Positions 41,327-51,100 of a stretch of DNA of 64,000 nt are shown here, in pieces. Where the stretch lies: the NCBI RefSeq assembly GCF_014205295.1, contig NZ_JACHNF010000001.1, forward strand, positions 3,286,001 through 3,350,000, read 5' to 3'. This stretch comes from Kribbella solani (lineage in GTDB: Bacteria; Actinomycetota; Actinomycetes; Propionibacteriales; Kribbellaceae). The notes beneath the pieces are model-generated. The model was not told where the DNA came from, searched no databases, and saw only the letters and a list, made by a program, of their open reading frames with translations. Made by a program: the position numbers and the translations under genes. Numbering within the stretch: the first letter of the stretch is position 1; every line of letters starts with the position of its first letter.

Positions 41327-43378
41327 TCACTGCCCCGGCTGCTTACCGGGCGGTGGCGTGGGCTTGATGTTGTACAGCGTCTCGTAGATCTTGCGGACCG
41401 CGTCACCGCCGGCGCCCGAACCCGTACCTGCCTGGCTGATCATCATCACGACCGCGTACCGGTCGCTGTACGACGCGAGCCACGACGTGGTCTGCTTCCC
41501 GTACACCTCGGCCGTACCGGTCTTGGCGCGGATCGGGATCTGGGCCAGCGGGAAGCCCTGGAACTTCCACGCCGCCGTACCGGTCAGGGTGGTCTGCTTC
41601 AGGGCACTGTCGATGTAGCGCAGGGTGTTGGCCGGGACCGGCAGCTTCGCCTTCGCGGTCGGCTTGATCTGGTGCGACTTGCCGTTCGCGCCGATCCACG
41701 ACTGGACCACGCGCGGCTCGTACAAGGTGCCGCCGTTCGACAGCGCCGAGTACACCGCCGCGAGCTGCAGCGGCGTGACGATGGTGTCGCCCTGGCCGAT
41801 CGCGAAGTTCACCGCGTCACCGGCGCGGTACTTGTACCCGTCGACGCAGAACTCGCGGGAGAACTGCTTCAGGAACGCCGACGTCCCCGCGGGTGGGTTG
41901 CTCGCCAGCTTGCAGTAGTAGTCCTTCTGCGAGTCGTAGTAGGTCTTCTTCCACTTCCGGTCCGCGATCCGGCCGCTCGCCTCACCGGGCAGATCGACAC
42001 CGGTCGGCGTGCCCAGACCGAACTTCTGCGCCATCTCGACCAGCGGATCGCGGGTACTGATGTCGCTGGAGTTGCCGCCCTCCTTGAGCCAGAGCGCGTA
42101 CGCGATCCGGTAGAAGAACGTGTCGCAGGACAGCGCCAGCGCCTGGTCGAAGCCGATCATCCCGTACGACGCGGACTCGTAGTTCTTGAACCGGCGGTTG
42201 CCGACCTCGAAGTACGACGAGCAGTCCAGCCGGGTCTTCGGGCTGTACCCGGCGCCCATCGCGGCCGCGGTGGTGATCGGCTTGAACGTCGACCCCGGCG
42301 CGAGTTGGGCCTGCAGCGCGCGGGAGACCAGCGGCGTACCGGACTTGGCCGAGTAGAGCGCGTCCAGCTCGCGCTGGCTGATCCCGCCGACCCAGACCCC
42401 CGGGTCGTACGTCGGGTAGCTGGCCATCGCGACCACTCGGCCGGTCTTGGTGTCCATCACCACCGCGGCGCCGGAGTCGGCGACGTACTTGCGGTGGGTC
42501 ACCGGGTCGGTCTGTTTCCGCGCGGTCATGATCGCGTTCTTCAGCTGGGCCTCGACCGACGCCTGGATGCGGGCGTCGATCGTGCTCACCAACGTCGCGC
42601 CCGGAACCGGCGCGGTCTGCTTCTGGATACCGGTCGTGTACCCGACCGCGTCGACGATCACGTCCTTCTGACCCGGTGTCCCGCGCAGGAGCTTGTCGTA
42701 CGACCGCTCGATGCCGGCCCGGCCGACCAGATCGGACCGGTGCGGCACCGAGTCCTGCCCGGCCTTGTCCATCTCGTCGAGCTCTTCGGTGGTGATCGGC
42801 GACAGGTACCCGAGGATGTGCGCCGCGTTCACCTTGTAGGGCTCCGGATACGCCCGCAGGGTCTGCGAGTCGGCGGAGATGCCCGGGAAGTCCTCGCGGC
42901 GCTCCATCACCTCGATCGCGACCTGCTCGCTGACGTCCTTCGCGACCGGGATCGGCTGGTACGGCGTACCGTTCCAGCAGGCCGGTGGTTTGGACGCGCC
43001 CGGCTCACCGCAGAGCATCGTCCGCGCCTTCAGGTCGGCCGGCTTCTGCCCCAGCACCTTCGCCAGCCGAGCAAGTACGACGTTCTGCTGGGTTTGCGGG
43101 AGTTTCGCCAGCACCGAACGGTCCACGGTGATCAGCAGCGAGACCCGGTTGCCGACCAGCGTGCGGCCCTGCGAGTCCACGATCGTGCCGCGTGGCGCGG
43201 GAATCAGCACCTGCCGGATGTGCTGCGCGGTCGCCGCCTGGCTGTAGTCGGCACTCGACATCACCTGCATGTACCAGAGCCGGGCGAACAGCGTGCAGAG
43301 CAGCGAGAAGACCAGAACCCCGATCACCATCAACCGCAACCGCGCCTTGAGCGGCGCCTCGAAGCCGTCCCAGTTCAC
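41327..43378 (-). CDS. mrdA: Penicillin-binding protein 2 (class B transpeptidase)
   Basis: PBP2 crosslinks lateral-wall peptidoglycan as partner of RodA. The 683-aa protein has one N-terminal transmembrane helix (residues 16-37), a PBP dimerisation domain, and the transpeptidase motifs SxxK (GSTFKPI, about residue 360), SxD (SCDTF, about 420), and KTG (AKTGTAEV, about 625). The ATG overlaps the mreD stop by 4 bp and rodA follows by 10 bp. Beta-lactams acylate this active-site Ser. Confidence 0.96.
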   Translation of the reverse strand: MNWDGFEAPLKARLRLMVIGVLVFSLLCTLFARLWYMQVMSSADYSQAATAQHIRQVLIPAPRGTIVDSQGRTLVGNRVSLLITVDRSVLAKLPQTQQNVVLARLAKVLGQKPADLKARTMLCGEPGASKPPACWNGTPYQPIPVAKDVSEQVAIEVMERREDFPGISADSQTLRAYPEPYKVNAAHILGYLSPITTEELDEMDKAGQDSVPHRSDLVGRAGIERSYDKLLRGTPGQKDVIVDAVGYTTGIQKQTAPVPGATLVSTIDARIQASVEAQLKNAIMTARKQTDPVTHRKYVADSGAAVVMDTKTGRVVAMASYPTYDPGVWVGGISQRELDALYSAKSGTPLVSRALQAQLAPGSTFKPITTAAAMGAGYSPKTRLDCSSYFEVGNRRFKNYESASYGMIGFDQALALSCDTFFYRIAYALWLKEGGNSSDISTRDPLVEMAQKFGLGTPTGVDLPGEASGRIADRKWKKTYYDSQKDYYCKLASNPPAGTSAFLKQFSREFCVDGYKYRAGDAVNFAIGQGDTIVTPLQLAAVYSALSNGGTLYEPRVVQSWIGANGKSHQIKPTAKAKLPVPANTLRYIDSALKQTTLTGTAAWKFQGFPLAQIPIRAKTGTAEVYGKQTTSWLASYSDRYAVVMMISQAGTGSGAGGDAVRKIYETLYNIKPTPPPGKQPGQ

Positions 43379-43905
43379 GGCGCGACCCGTCGCTCACGCG
43401 CGGGTTGGACGCGGCCCATGATCCACATCACCAGCGGGATCACCACGATCGCACCGACCACGTCGTACCCGGCGGAAATGCCCAGGCGGACGCCGAACTG
43501 ACCCCAGTCGACCGACGGATCGTGCAAGAGCGATCCGGTCGCGCTGTACAGGAAAAAGGAGATCGCCGTCCCGAGCACGACCGTCAGCGCGACGCCGAGC
43601 GGACCGACCGGGCCGCTCGAGTTCTGCCGGCGGATCAGGCCGGCGACGTATCCGGCGATCGCCAGCGACAACGCCCAGCGACCGGCGGTGTGATCGGCCG
43701 GCGGGACGATGTCGAGCAGCAGACCGCCCGCGAACCCGGCGATCGCGCCCCACTCCGGCCCGCGCGACAGTGCCAGCGCGATCACCACGATCAGCGTCAG
43801 GTCGCACGTCACCCCGGCGACGGCGATGTTCGACAGTACGGACGTCTGCACGGTCACGGCGACCATCAGGAAAAGGGCCGCCAGCCCGATGCGTAGTGCG
43901 ATCAC
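43375..43905 (-). CDS. mreD: Rod shape-determining protein MreD
   Basis: A 176-aa membrane protein with five to six helices, between mreC and mrdA. MreD is an accessory of the elongation complex. Conserved features are GPEWGAIAGFAGGLLLDI and the following PPADHTAGRWALS. It is 4 bp from mreC and overlaps mrdA by 4 bp. Confidence 0.9.
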   Translation of the reverse strand: MIALRIGLAALFLMVAVTVQTSVLSNIAVAGVTCDLTLIVVIALALSRGPEWGAIAGFAGGLLLDIVPPADHTAGRWALSLAIAGYVAGLIRRQNSSGPVGPLGVALTVVLGTAISFFLYSATGSLLHDPSVDWGQFGVRLGISAGYDVVGAIVVIPLVMWIMGRVQPARERRVAP

Positions 43906-43909
43906 GTGG

Positions 43910-44845
43910 TCAGTTCCCCTTTCCCAGTTGAGTACGCGGTGGCCGGGCCGGTGGTCCGGTCACCACGCCGACGGTGTCGATCCGGGTCGGATCGACAAAC
44001 GGCTTGATGGTCGCGGTGGAGCCTAGGGCGCCTTCGTTCGGCGTCACCGAGGTGACGACGCCGATCGGGACACCCGGTACGTACGGCGCGTTGCCGGTGG
44101 AACCCCAGGTGACGATCCGGTCGCCGACCTTCGGCCGCGCCTTCGGGTCGACCAGCTTGTAGTCGAGGGTGCCGGCCACGTCCCCACGCCCGGAGACGAA
44201 GCCCAGCGCCATCGTCGCGTTCAGCCGGCCGCCCACGGTCGAGTTGCGGTCGCCGATCAGCAGCACGGTCGCGGTCCCCTGGGTGGTCCGCACCACCCGG
44301 CCGACCAGCCCGGTCCCGTTCAGCACCGTCATGTCCGGCCGCACGCCATCGGCCGTACCGGCGTCGATCGTGACCGTGTGGTTGAAGGTCTGCGCCCCGC
44401 CGACCCCGATCACCCGGGCCGGCGTCATCGTGAACGCCGGCGCCACCTTGAGCAGCCGGTCCAGCTCCTGCGCCCGGCTGCGGGCGTAGTCGGAGGTGTT
44501 CAGCTGCCTGGTCAGATCTTCGTTGGCACTTTTCAGTTTTTCATTCTCTGCCTTCAACCTATCCACTTCGGCGAATCGGTCGCGGAGGTTGTCCACAGGC
44601 TGCCGGGCCTCGCTCGCGGTCGACTCCAGCGGGCCGAACACACCGGCCGCGGCCGAGCGCAACGGCTCCACCGGCGAACCGGTCGAGCGGCGGGCGTCCA
44701 GCACGATCAGGGTGAAACAGGCAAGGATCACCAGCACCAGTACGGTCCGGCGACGGCGGATCTCCCGGGGCAGGCCGGCCGAGCGCAGCGGCGTACCCGC
44801 CGACCGGATCGCGCTCCGGGCCGGGGTACCGAGGTCTTTGAGCAT
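43910..44845 (-). CDS. mreC: Rod shape-determining protein MreC
   Basis: A 311-aa bitopic protein: basic cytoplasmic N-terminus, a transmembrane segment at about residues 34-50, a coiled coil at about 85-130 (VDRLKAENEKLKSANEDLTR) and two beta-barrel domains (GTGLVGRVVRTTQGTATVLLI, DRNSTVGGRLN). MreC links MreB with the transpeptidase and polymerase outside the membrane. It begins 10 bp after mreB and 4 bp before mreD. Confidence 0.95.
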   Translation of the reverse strand: MLKDLGTPARSAIRSAGTPLRSAGLPREIRRRRTVLVLVILACFTLIVLDARRSTGSPVEPLRSAAAGVFGPLESTASEARQPVDNLRDRFAEVDRLKAENEKLKSANEDLTRQLNTSDYARSRAQELDRLLKVAPAFTMTPARVIGVGGAQTFNHTVTIDAGTADGVRPDMTVLNGTGLVGRVVRTTQGTATVLLIGDRNSTVGGRLNATMALGFVSGRGDVAGTLDYKLVDPKARPKVGDRIVTWGSTGNAPYVPGVPIGVVTSVTPNEGALGSTATIKPFVDPTRIDTVGVVTGPPARPPRTQLGKGN

Positions 44846-44855
44846 CGGTGGAGCC

Positions 44856-45884
44856 TCAGCGCCGGTTGTCGGTGACCAGGATGCGGTTCAGGGTCTCGAT
44901 GTTGTCGACGCACTTGCCGGCCCCGAGCACGACCGCGTCCAGCGGGTTCTCCGCGACGTGGATCGGGATCCCGGTCTCGTGCCGCAGCCGCTCGTCCATC
45001 CCCTTCAGCAGCGCGCCACCACCGGTCAGCACGATGCCCCGGTCGACGATGTCACCCGCGAGCTCCGGCGGGGTCTTGTCCAGCGTCGCCTTGACCGCGT
45101 CCACGATCGCCGTGATTGGCTCCTCGATCGCCTGCCGCATGTCCGCCGACGACACCTTCACCGTCCGCGGCAGCCCGGAGACCATGTCCCGGCCGCGGAT
45201 CTCGCTGTCCGGCCCGTCGGTGGTCGGGAACGCCGACCCGATCGTCATCTTGATCTGCTCCGAGGTGGCCTCGCCGAGCAGCAGCGAGAACTCCTTCTTG
45301 CAGTAGTTCACGATCGCCTTGTCGATGGCGTCGCCGGCCACCCGGATCGACTGGCTGGTGACGATGCCGCCGAACGAGATCACCGCCACCTCGGTGGTTC
45401 CACCGCCGATGTCGACGACCATGTTGCCGGTGGCGTCCCGGACCTCGAGGTTCGAGCCGAGCGCGGCCGCCATCGGTTCCTCGATGATGTACACCTTGCG
45501 CGCGCCGGCCATGTACCCGGCGTCCCGGACCGCGCGCTGCTCGACCGCGGTGATTCCCGACGGTACGCAGACCACGATCCGCGGCTTGGCGAAGTACCGC
45601 CGCCGGTGCACGCGCTGGATGAAGTACCGCAGCATCTGCTCGGCGGCGTCGAAGTCGGCGATCACGCCGTCCTTCAGCGGCCGGATCGCGGTGATGTTCC
45701 CCGGCGTCCGGCCGATCATCTTCTTCGCCTCGTGCCCGAACGCCACTGCCTCGCGCGGCTCGTCCGTACGGGTCGCGACCACCGACGGCTCGTTCAGCAC
45801 GACGCCCCGGCCACGGACGTACACCAGGGTGTTCGCCGTCCCGAGATCGACCGCCATGTCGCGGCCGAGCATGCTGTTCGCCAC
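44856..45884 (-). CDS. mreB: Actin-like rod shape protein MreB
   Basis: MreB forms filaments guiding wall synthesis. The 342-aa protein has the actin-fold phosphate loops AVDLGTANTLVYV (phosphate 1) and VVDIGGGTTEVAVISFGG (phosphate 2) and adenosine motif GIVLTGGGALLKG. The GTG at 45884 was chosen because GGGAGG lies 7 nt upstream; the start at 45899 would overlap that site. It leads the mreB-mreC-mreD-mrdA-rodA operon. In sporulating actinobacteria it acts mainly in spore or lateral-wall synthesis. Confidence 0.97.
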   Translation of the reverse strand: MANSMLGRDMAVDLGTANTLVYVRGRGVVLNEPSVVATRTDEPREAVAFGHEAKKMIGRTPGNITAIRPLKDGVIADFDAAEQMLRYFIQRVHRRRYFAKPRIVVCVPSGITAVEQRAVRDAGYMAGARKVYIIEEPMAAALGSNLEVRDATGNMVVDIGGGTTEVAVISFGGIVTSQSIRVAGDAIDKAIVNYCKKEFSLLLGEATSEQIKMTIGSAFPTTDGPDSEIRGRDMVSGLPRTVKVSSADMRQAIEEPITAIVDAVKATLDKTPPELAGDIVDRGIVLTGGGALLKGMDERLRHETGIPIHVAENPLDAVVLGAGKCVDNIETLNRILVTDNRR

Positions 45885-46027
45885 CGCGGCACCTCCCACT
45901 CGGTCCCCGACCAGGCTAAGCGCGACCCACCCTCAGCCCGTGGACCGACACGACCCGTCCGCCCAGCACGTATCGTATCCGCCTCTTCACCTGCAGTCCG
46001 CACTGCCCTGCGCGGATCCGCCGTGGA

Positions 46028-46438
46028 TCAGGGGAGGTCGGGGAACCAGAGCTTGATCTCCCGGGAGGCCGATTCCTCGGAGTCGGAGCCGTGCACGAGG
46101 TTTTCGCGGTTGGAGAGGGAGAGGTCGCCGCGGATGGTGCCGGGGGCGGCCTTGCGGCCGTCGGTGGCGCCGTTCAGGGCGCGGATGACCTCGATCGCCT
46201 CGTCGCCCTCGAGCACCATCGCGACCAGCGGACCGCTGGTGACGAAGTCGCGCAGCGGCGGGTAGAAACCCTTGTCGACGTGCTCGGCGTAGTGCTGATC
46301 GGCCAGGTCGGCGTCGATCGTGCGCAGGTCCATGGCGACGATCCGGAGGCCCTTGGCCTCGAACCGGCCCAGCACCTCACCGACCAGGCCGCGGCGGACC
46401 GTGTCGGGCTTCAGCAGGACCAGAGTGCGCTGCGACAT
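46028..46438 (-). CDS. ndk: Nucleoside diphosphate kinase
   Basis: Ndk transfers phosphate from ATP to NDPs through a phosphohistidine. The 136-aa protein has the catalytic NLVHGSDS (His near residue 117), N-terminal LVLLKPDTVRRGLVG and normal length. It lies between DUF4233 (3 bp upstream) and mreB, in the usual actinobacterial order folC-DUF4233-ndk-mreB. Confidence 0.98.
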   Translation of the reverse strand: MSQRTLVLLKPDTVRRGLVGEVLGRFEAKGLRIVAMDLRTIDADLADQHYAEHVDKGFYPPLRDFVTSGPLVAMVLEGDEAIEVIRALNGATDGRKAAPGTIRGDLSLSNRENLVHGSDSEESASREIKLWFPDLP

Positions 46439-46441
46439 CTG

Positions 46442-46804
46442 TCAACTCTCTCTAGAAGTAGTCGGGGCGGATGAGCCTAGCTGCTCGTTGGCCTTCTTGG
46501 CCGCTTCGATCCGGCGGCCGAGGACGATCGCGGCCACCCAGAAGGCGGCGAAGGCGATACCGAGGACGAACATCACCGGTACGACGAAGCCGAGGCCGAC
46601 CGCGCCGACCTGGACGATCGAGCCGAGCACGTACCCGGCCTGGAACCGCAGCAGGCCGGCCGAGATCAGCGCCAGCAGGAAGAGCCCGAGGCAGACCGGT
46701 ACGGCGACCGCGGGGCGGATGTTCGCGACCGAGATCATCACCGGCGTGACCAGCGCGAGCACGATCGACTCGAACGCGAGCACGATCGAAGCAAGCGACC
46801 TCAC
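46442..46804 (-). CDS. DUF4233 membrane protein
   Basis: A 120-aa membrane protein with four hydrophobic segments, standing between folC and ndk as in many actinobacteria, where this position is characteristic of DUF4233. Its start overlaps the folC stop by 4 bp. The C-terminus is a short charged and Ser/Thr tail (RRIEAAKKANEQLG). Function unknown. Confidence 0.85.
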   Translation of the reverse strand: MRSLASIVLAFESIVLALVTPVMISVANIRPAVAVPVCLGLFLLALISAGLLRFQAGYVLGSIVQVGAVGLGFVVPVMFVLGIAFAAFWVAAIVLGRRIEAAKKANEQLGSSAPTTSRES

Positions 46805-48300
46805 CGCGACTCGCCCTTCAGCTCATTGTCCGGCAGCTCATCGTCCGGCAGCTCTCCGCCCACGCCGTCGCCCAGCACCTGTCCGGGCAGGTCGTCGGCA
46901 GCCAGGTGGTCAGCGGTCAGGTGGTCGCCGGGGAGCCGGTCGGCCGGTTCGTTCTTCGGCTTGCGGACGAGGAGGGCGCGGGCCTCGCCGGCGGTGATCA
47001 CCGAGCCGGTGATCAGCACCCCGCCGGAGCCGAGCGCGACCGCGTTCTCCTCCGCCAGCCGGATCGCGTCGTCGATAGCGTCGATCAGCTGCGGCCGGAC
47101 CAGCACCCGGTCCTCGCCGAACACCTCGGCGGCCAGTTCACCCAGCTCCTCGGCCGGCATCGAGCGCTCGACGAAACTGTTCCGCGTACACACCACGGTT
47201 TCCATGATCGGCTCGTACGCCTCCAGGACCCCGTACACGTCCTTGTCCTTCATGCAGCCGAGGACGCCGATCAGCGGCTGGAACTGGAAGACCTCCGAGA
47301 CCGTGGCCGCGGTCGCCTCCGCGCCGTGCGGGTTGTGCGCGGCGTCGACGACGATGGTCGGGCTCTGCCGGACGACCTCCATCCGGCCCGGGCTGGTGAC
47401 CTGCTCGAACCCGGTCTGCAGCAGCTCGGTGGTGACCCGGCCCTCAGTCTCCGGGCTGGCGCCGAACAGTGCCTCGACGGCGGCAACCGCGGTGGCCGCG
47501 TTGTGCGCCTGGTACTCACCGTGCAGCGGCACGAACAGCTCGTCGTACTCGCCGCCGAGGCCCTTGATCGAGATCAGCTGCCCGCCGACCGCGAGCGTAC
47601 GACTGACCACGCCGAACTCGATGCCCTCGCGCGCGACCTGGGCGCCCACCTCGACGGACCGGCGCAGCAGTACCTCGAAGACGTCGACGCTCTGCTGGGA
47701 CATCACCGCCGTACCACCGGGCTTGATGATGCCGGACTTCTCGCCCGCGATCGTGACCGGATCGGCGCCGAGCAGATGCGCGTGGTCGACCGCGACCGGG
47801 GTGATCACCGACACGGTCCCGTCGGCCACGTTGGTGGCGTCCCAGCTCCCGCCGAGGCCGACTTCGATCACCGCGACGTCCACCGGCGCGTCGGCGAACA
47901 CCGCGAACGCCATCGCGGTGATCACCTCGAAGAACGTCAGCGGGTGGTCCTGCTCGGCGTCCACGACCTCCAGGTACGGCGCGAGCTCCTCGTACGCCTC
48001 GACGAACCGTTCTTCGCTGATCGGTTCGCCGTCGAGCGTGATCCGCTCCCGGACCGACTCCAGATGCGGGCTGGTGAACCGGCCGGTCCGCAGGCCGGCC
48101 GCGCGCAACAGGCTGTCGATCATCCGGGCGGTCGACGTCTTGCCGTTCGTGCCGGTCAGGTGGACCACCGGGTACGCCCGCTGCGGGTCGCCGAGCAGTT
48201 CCACCAGCCGCCGGACGCGTTCCAGGGACGGTTCGATCTTGTGCTCCGGCCAGCGCTGCTGAAGCCGTGCCGATACCTCGGCATAGGAGAGGTCGCTCAT
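46801..48300 (-). CDS. folC: Folylpolyglutamate synthase/dihydrofolate synthase
   Basis: FolC adds glutamate to dihydropteroate and tetrahydrofolates. The 499-aa ligase has the P-loop VHLTGTNGKTSTARM (residues ~45-59), the VIEVGLGGSWDATNV metal site, and DAAHNPHGAEA. The ATG at 48300 fits the family N-terminus. The final ~45 residues are an acidic low-complexity tail (DHLTADHLAADDLPG; GELPDDELPDNEL) encoded by short tandem repeats. Divergent from valS. Confidence 0.96.
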   Translation of the reverse strand: MSDLSYAEVSARLQQRWPEHKIEPSLERVRRLVELLGDPQRAYPVVHLTGTNGKTSTARMIDSLLRAAGLRTGRFTSPHLESVRERITLDGEPISEERFVEAYEELAPYLEVVDAEQDHPLTFFEVITAMAFAVFADAPVDVAVIEVGLGGSWDATNVADGTVSVITPVAVDHAHLLGADPVTIAGEKSGIIKPGGTAVMSQQSVDVFEVLLRRSVEVGAQVAREGIEFGVVSRTLAVGGQLISIKGLGGEYDELFVPLHGEYQAHNAATAVAAVEALFGASPETEGRVTTELLQTGFEQVTSPGRMEVVRQSPTIVVDAAHNPHGAEATAATVSEVFQFQPLIGVLGCMKDKDVYGVLEAYEPIMETVVCTRNSFVERSMPAEELGELAAEVFGEDRVLVRPQLIDAIDDAIRLAEENAVALGSGGVLITGSVITAGEARALLVRKPKNEPADRLPGDHLTADHLAADDLPGQVLGDGVGGELPDDELPDNELKGESR

Positions 48301-48374
48301 CAGGAGGCCCAGTCTAGGAGGGGCCTGTGGATAACCGGTCGGAGCACCCCTTGACAACCACTAACATTGTGCGC

Positions 48375-50939
48375 ATGAGCCAGACGTCCCGTGTTCCAGA
48401 CAAGCCCAGCCTCGACGGTCTCGAGGAGAAGTGGGCTGCCGTATGGAAGGAGCAGCAGACCTACGCCTTCGACCGCACCGCGGAGCGGGCCGACGTGTTC
48501 TCCATCGACACGCCGCCACCGACGGTCTCCGGTTCGCTGCACGTCGGGCACATCTTCAGCTACACCCACACCGACCTGGTCGCCCGCTTCCAGCGGATGC
48601 GCGGCAAGAAGGTCTTCTACCCGATCGGCTGGGACGACAACGGCCTGCCGACCGAGCGCCGGGTGCAGAACTACTACGGCGTCAAGTGCGACCCCTCACT
48701 GCCGTACGACCCGGACTTCACGCCCCCGGCGAAGCCGGACCCGAAGAAGCAGGTCCCGATCTCCCGGCAGAACTTCGTCGACCTGTGTGGTGAGCTGACG
48801 CACATCGACGAGCAGGCGTTCGAGGCAATGTGGCGCCAGGTCGGGCTGAGCGTCGACTGGTCGTACCTCTACACCACGATCTCCGAAGACTCGCGGCGTA
48901 CGTCGCAGCGCGCCTTCCTGCGCAACTTCGCCCGCGGCGAGGCGTACCTGTCCGAGGCGCCGACGATGTGGGACGTCACTTTCCAGACCGCGGTCGCGCA
49001 GGCCGAGCTGGAACCGCGGCCGTACCCGGGCGCGTACCACCGGATCTCCTTCCACGGCGCCGACGGCCCGATCTACATCGAGACCACCCGGCCGGAGCTG
49101 ATCCCGGCATGCGTCGCGCTGATCGCGCACCCGGACGACGACCGCTACAAACCCCTGCTCGGTACGACGGTGAAGTCGCCGCTCTTCGGTGTCGAGGTGC
49201 CGGTGCTCGCGCACCCGGCCGCCGAGATGGACAAGGGCGCCGGGATCGCGATGTGCTGCACCTTCGGTGACCAGACCGACATCCAGTGGTGGCGTGAGCT
49301 GCAGCTCCCGGTCCGGACCGTGATCGGCCGCGACGGCCGGCTGCTCCGCGACACCCCGGCCTGGCTCGAGGGTTCCGAGCTGTACGCCGAGCTGGCCGGC
49401 AAGACCGTGTTCAGCGCCCGCGAGCTGATCGTCGGCAAGCTGCGCGAGAGCGGCGACCTGGACGGCGAGCCGAAGAAGACCGACCGGATGGCGAACTTCT
49501 TCGAGAAGGGCGACAAGCCGCTCGAGATCGTCTCCACCCGGCAGTGGTACATCACCAACGGTGGTCGCGACGCCGCGCTCAAGCAGGAGTTCATCGAGCG
49601 CGGCAACGAGCTGGCCTGGGTCCCGGAGCACATGAAGCACCGCTACCTGAACTGGGTCGAGGGCCTGAACGGTGACTGGCTGATCTCCCGCCAGCGCTTC
49701 TTCGGCGTCCCGTTCCCGGTCTGGTACCCGATCGACGCCGACGGCGAGGTCGACTACGACCACCCGCTGATGCCGGCCGAGGCCGAGCTGCCGATCGACC
49801 CGACCTCGCAGGCCCCGCAGGGGTACGACGAGTCCCGGCGCGGCAAGCCGGGTGGGTTCGAGGCCGATCCCGACGTGATGGACACCTGGGCGACGTCCTC
49901 GCTGTCACCGCACATCGTCTGTGGCTGGGAGCGCGACGACGACCTGTTCCGGCGGACGTTCCCGATGGACCTGAACACCCACGCGCACGAAATCATCCGT
50001 ACCTGGCTGTTCTCCCGCGTCGTCCGCGCGCACTTCGAGAACGGCACCCTGCCGTGGGCGCGGTCGATGATCTCCGGTTTCGTCGTCGACCCGGACCGGA
50101 AGAAGATGTCCAAGTCCAAGGGCAACGCGGTAGTGCCGTCGGAGATCCTCGACAAGTTCGGGTCCGACGCGGTCCGCTGGCGCGCGGCGATGGCCCGGCC
50201 GGGGCTGGACTCGCCGTTCGACGAGTCGCAGATGAAGGTCGGCCGGCGGCTCGCGATCAAGGTCCTGAACGCGTCGAAGTTCGTGCTCGGCTTCGGCGCG
50301 ACCGAGGAGAACCCGGCGGCGGTCGTCGAGGCCGACCCGGCCGCGGTCACCGAAGCGGTCGACCTGGCGATGCTGCAGCGGCTGCGGACGGTCGTCACCG
50401 ACGCCACCGCGGCCTTCGAGCGGTATGACTACACCGGCGCGCTGGAGATCGCGGAGCGGTTCTTCTGGACCTTCTGCGACGACTACGTCGAGCTCGTCAA
50501 GGAGCGGGCGTACGGCGGTCAGGGCGAGACCGGCGCGGCGTCGGCCAAGGCGGCGCTCGCGGTCGCGTTGTCGGTGCAGCTGCGGCTGCTCGCGCCGTAC
50601 CTGCCGTTCGCGACCGAGGAGGTCTGGTCGTGGTGGCAGGAGGGTTCGATCCACCTGACGTCCTGGCCGATGGTCGAGGCGGACCTCGCGGTCGCCGAGC
50701 AGGAGCCCGCGGTGCTGGACGCCGTGTCGGAGGTCCTGGCCGGCATCCGCGGCGCGAAGTCCGAGGCCCAGGTGTCGATGAAGACCGAGGTCAGCAAGGT
50801 CGAGGTCTCCGGACCCGCCGCCCGGCTGACCCTGGCCGAACGCGCCGAGCCTGACCTGCGCGCCGCCGGCCGGATCACCGGCGAGATCATCTGGCACGCC
50901 GACGACTCCGACACGGTCAAGGTCGTCGCCACGCTCTGA
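48375..50939 (+). CDS. valS: Valyl-tRNA synthetase
   Basis: A class Ia synthetase of 854 aa charging tRNA-Val, with an editing domain that removes Thr. Signature motifs are HVGHI at residues 56-60 (HIGH) and KMSKS near 576-580. It ends at VKVVATL without the C-terminal coiled-coil arm of E. coli-type ValRS, resembling the shorter archaeal/alphaproteobacterial-type enzymes found in many actinobacteria. ATG at 48375; TAACAT 8 nt upstream may be a leaderless -10. A strong terminator follows. Confidence 0.96.
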   Translation: MSQTSRVPDKPSLDGLEEKWAAVWKEQQTYAFDRTAERADVFSIDTPPPTVSGSLHVGHIFSYTHTDLVARFQRMRGKKVFYPIGWDDNGLPTERRVQNYYGVKCDPSLPYDPDFTPPAKPDPKKQVPISRQNFVDLCGELTHIDEQAFEAMWRQVGLSVDWSYLYTTISEDSRRTSQRAFLRNFARGEAYLSEAPTMWDVTFQTAVAQAELEPRPYPGAYHRISFHGADGPIYIETTRPELIPACVALIAHPDDDRYKPLLGTTVKSPLFGVEVPVLAHPAAEMDKGAGIAMCCTFGDQTDIQWWRELQLPVRTVIGRDGRLLRDTPAWLEGSELYAELAGKTVFSARELIVGKLRESGDLDGEPKKTDRMANFFEKGDKPLEIVSTRQWYITNGGRDAALKQEFIERGNELAWVPEHMKHRYLNWVEGLNGDWLISRQRFFGVPFPVWYPIDADGEVDYDHPLMPAEAELPIDPTSQAPQGYDESRRGKPGGFEADPDVMDTWATSSLSPHIVCGWERDDDLFRRTFPMDLNTHAHEIIRTWLFSRVVRAHFENGTLPWARSMISGFVVDPDRKKMSKSKGNAVVPSEILDKFGSDAVRWRAAMARPGLDSPFDESQMKVGRRLAIKVLNASKFVLGFGATEENPAAVVEADPAAVTEAVDLAMLQRLRTVVTDATAAFERYDYTGALEIAERFFWTFCDDYVELVKERAYGGQGETGAASAKAALAVALSVQLRLLAPYLPFATEEVWSWWQEGSIHLTSWPMVEADLAVAEQEPAVLDAVSEVLAGIRGAKSEAQVSMKTEVSKVEVSGPAARLTLAERAEPDLRAAGRITGEIIWHADDSDTVKVVATL

Positions 50940-50954
50940 GGTTCCTGGTTGTTG

Positions 50955-50992
50955 CCGGTGCCCGTCTCTCCCGCTGGGGAGGCGGGCACCGG
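50955..50992 (+). terminator. valS terminator
   Basis: CCGGTGCCCG (50955-50964) pairs with CGGGCACCGG (50983-50992), extended by an inner TCTCCC/GGGGAGG helix with a 4-nt loop. It lies 16 bp after the valS stop. Confidence 0.8.
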
Positions 50993-51100
50993 TGCGTACC
51001 GGGGGTTCGACTACCCTGCGACACCAGCTTGCCCAGATGTGGAAGCATCGGGATCACCGATGAGCCGCACCCCGCGACCGTACGTCCGAGGAGCCACCCG

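Noticed and set aside
48351-48367. TTGACA and TAACAT before valS as a -35/-10 pair
   Set aside because: They are only 5 bp apart, so they cannot be one sigma-70-type promoter; only TAACAT fits as a leaderless -10.
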